Assembly (NCBI GenBank): GCA_963701385.1
Contig: CAVOZW010000009.1
Span: 186,001-250,000 of the forward strand
Reading direction: 5' to 3'
Origin: B30-G6 sp963701385
GTDB lineage: Bacteria; Desulfobacterota; Desulfobacteria; Desulfobacterales; B30-G6
Length of the DNA: 64,000 nt
Part shown: positions 63,889-64,000 of the stretch, in pieces
Layout of the letters: every line of letters begins with the position of its first letter
How positions within the stretch are numbered: the stretch's first letter is position 1
Position numbers and translations under genes: made by a program
The notes under the pieces: generated by a model
Databases searched by the model: none
What the model was told of the DNA's origin: nothing
What the model saw: only the letters and a program-made list of their open reading frames with translations

Positions 63889-63912
63889 ATAAAATCGTCT
63901 ATGCGGTTTTAT
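63889..63912. repeat. Dispersed ATAAAATCG hairpin before the aminotransferase gene
   Basis: ATAAAATCG pairs with CGGTTTTAT, allowing one G-T pair. It lies just before the AAGGAGGG ribosome site, exactly as the relative at 6022-6042 lies before the rpsN site. The upstream flanks also share a CGC...CATAAAATCGT core. Confidence 0.5.
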
Positions 63913-63930
63913 CTTAAGGAGGGAGTCATT

Positions 63931-64000
63931 ATGAAAAGTGGTCAAAAAACAAGAGCGATGTTTAAACGTGCCCTGGCATGTATGCCTTCGGGGGTGACAT
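63931..64000 (+). CDS. Start of a class III aminotransferase-like protein (3' truncated by window)
   Basis: Only 23 residues are visible: MKSGQKTRAMFKRALACMPS and then GVT. The segment recalls the RAxxxxPGGV start of glutamate-1-semialdehyde aminomutase-like class III aminotransferases. AAGGAGGG precedes the ATG. The call is tentative because of the short length. Confidence 0.45.
   Translation, partial: MKSGQKTRAMFKRALACMPSGVT

Noticed and set aside
1..64000. CRISPR arrays, rRNA or tRNA genes
   Set aside because: I saw no regularly spaced repeats, no rRNA-like segments and no cloverleaf with a CCA-type end; a covariance-model scan would be needed to exclude a tRNA firmly.

Overview
The window comes from an anaerobic deltaproteobacterium, most likely a sulfate reducer of the Desulfobacterales. 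The grounds are the ribosomal gene order, a glutaryl-CoA dehydrogenase/glutaconyl-CoA decarboxylase alpha pair of the Desulfococcus type, TRAP transport, a large set of MttB/MtbB corrinoid-type methyltransferases, and recoding of both stop codons UAG and UGA. The assignment rests on recognised protein families, not on a database search.

Layout. 1-13.9 kb: the S10-spc-alpha ribosomal super-operon from the end of rplC to rplQ, with secY, infA and rpoA, all on the + strand. A MITE-like palindrome sits between rplE and rpsN. 13.9-19.7 kb: an AT-rich, partly decayed island holding nhaA, a SnoaL-like gene, a small membrane protein, broken methyltransferase and [2Fe-2S] protein remnants, a Zn-ribbon/RHH-like pair and a frameshifted tyrosine-recombinase tail. 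19.7-26.7 kb: a DctPQM-type TRAP transporter followed by a glutaryl-CoA-dehydrogenase-like enzyme, a carboxymuconolactone-decarboxylase-fold protein and GcdA. This looks like import and oxidation of a dicarboxylate or CoA-linked C5 acid.

26.8-38.2 kb: a glycogen cluster with a GH13-debranching enzyme fusion, alpha-glucan phosphorylase, glycogen synthase and a branching enzyme. The first two genes each carry a one-base frameshift. A ~300-bp repeat carrying a 55-codon ORF occurs twice, and a third truncated copy is present. 38.2-55 kb: mixed housekeeping and envelope genes, namely an MBL-fold hydrolase, a probable double-selenocysteine rhodanese fused to DsbD, a UroD-like protein, an MFS transporter, an outer-membrane barrel, ZnuACB, a YidD-like lipoprotein, TerB-DnaJ, the tRNA-thiolation enzymes MtaB and MnmA with a NIL-ferredoxin, and an acyltransferase-hydrolase fusion.

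55-64 kb: a methylated-amine cluster. It holds a trimethylamine-dehydrogenase-like flavoprotein, a non-pyrrolysine MttB homologue, a divergent Lrp/AsnC regulator, MttB with an in-frame UAG, MtbB with an in-frame UAG at codon 356, a second non-pyrrolysine MttB homologue, and the start of a class-III aminotransferase. The two UAG-interrupted genes read as intact TMA and DMA methyltransferases only if UAG is decoded as pyrrolysine. The cognate corrinoid proteins and the pyl genes are not in this window. The TMADH-like enzyme, the methyltransferases and the regulator together suggest uptake of methyl groups from methylated amines or betaines into one-carbon metabolism.
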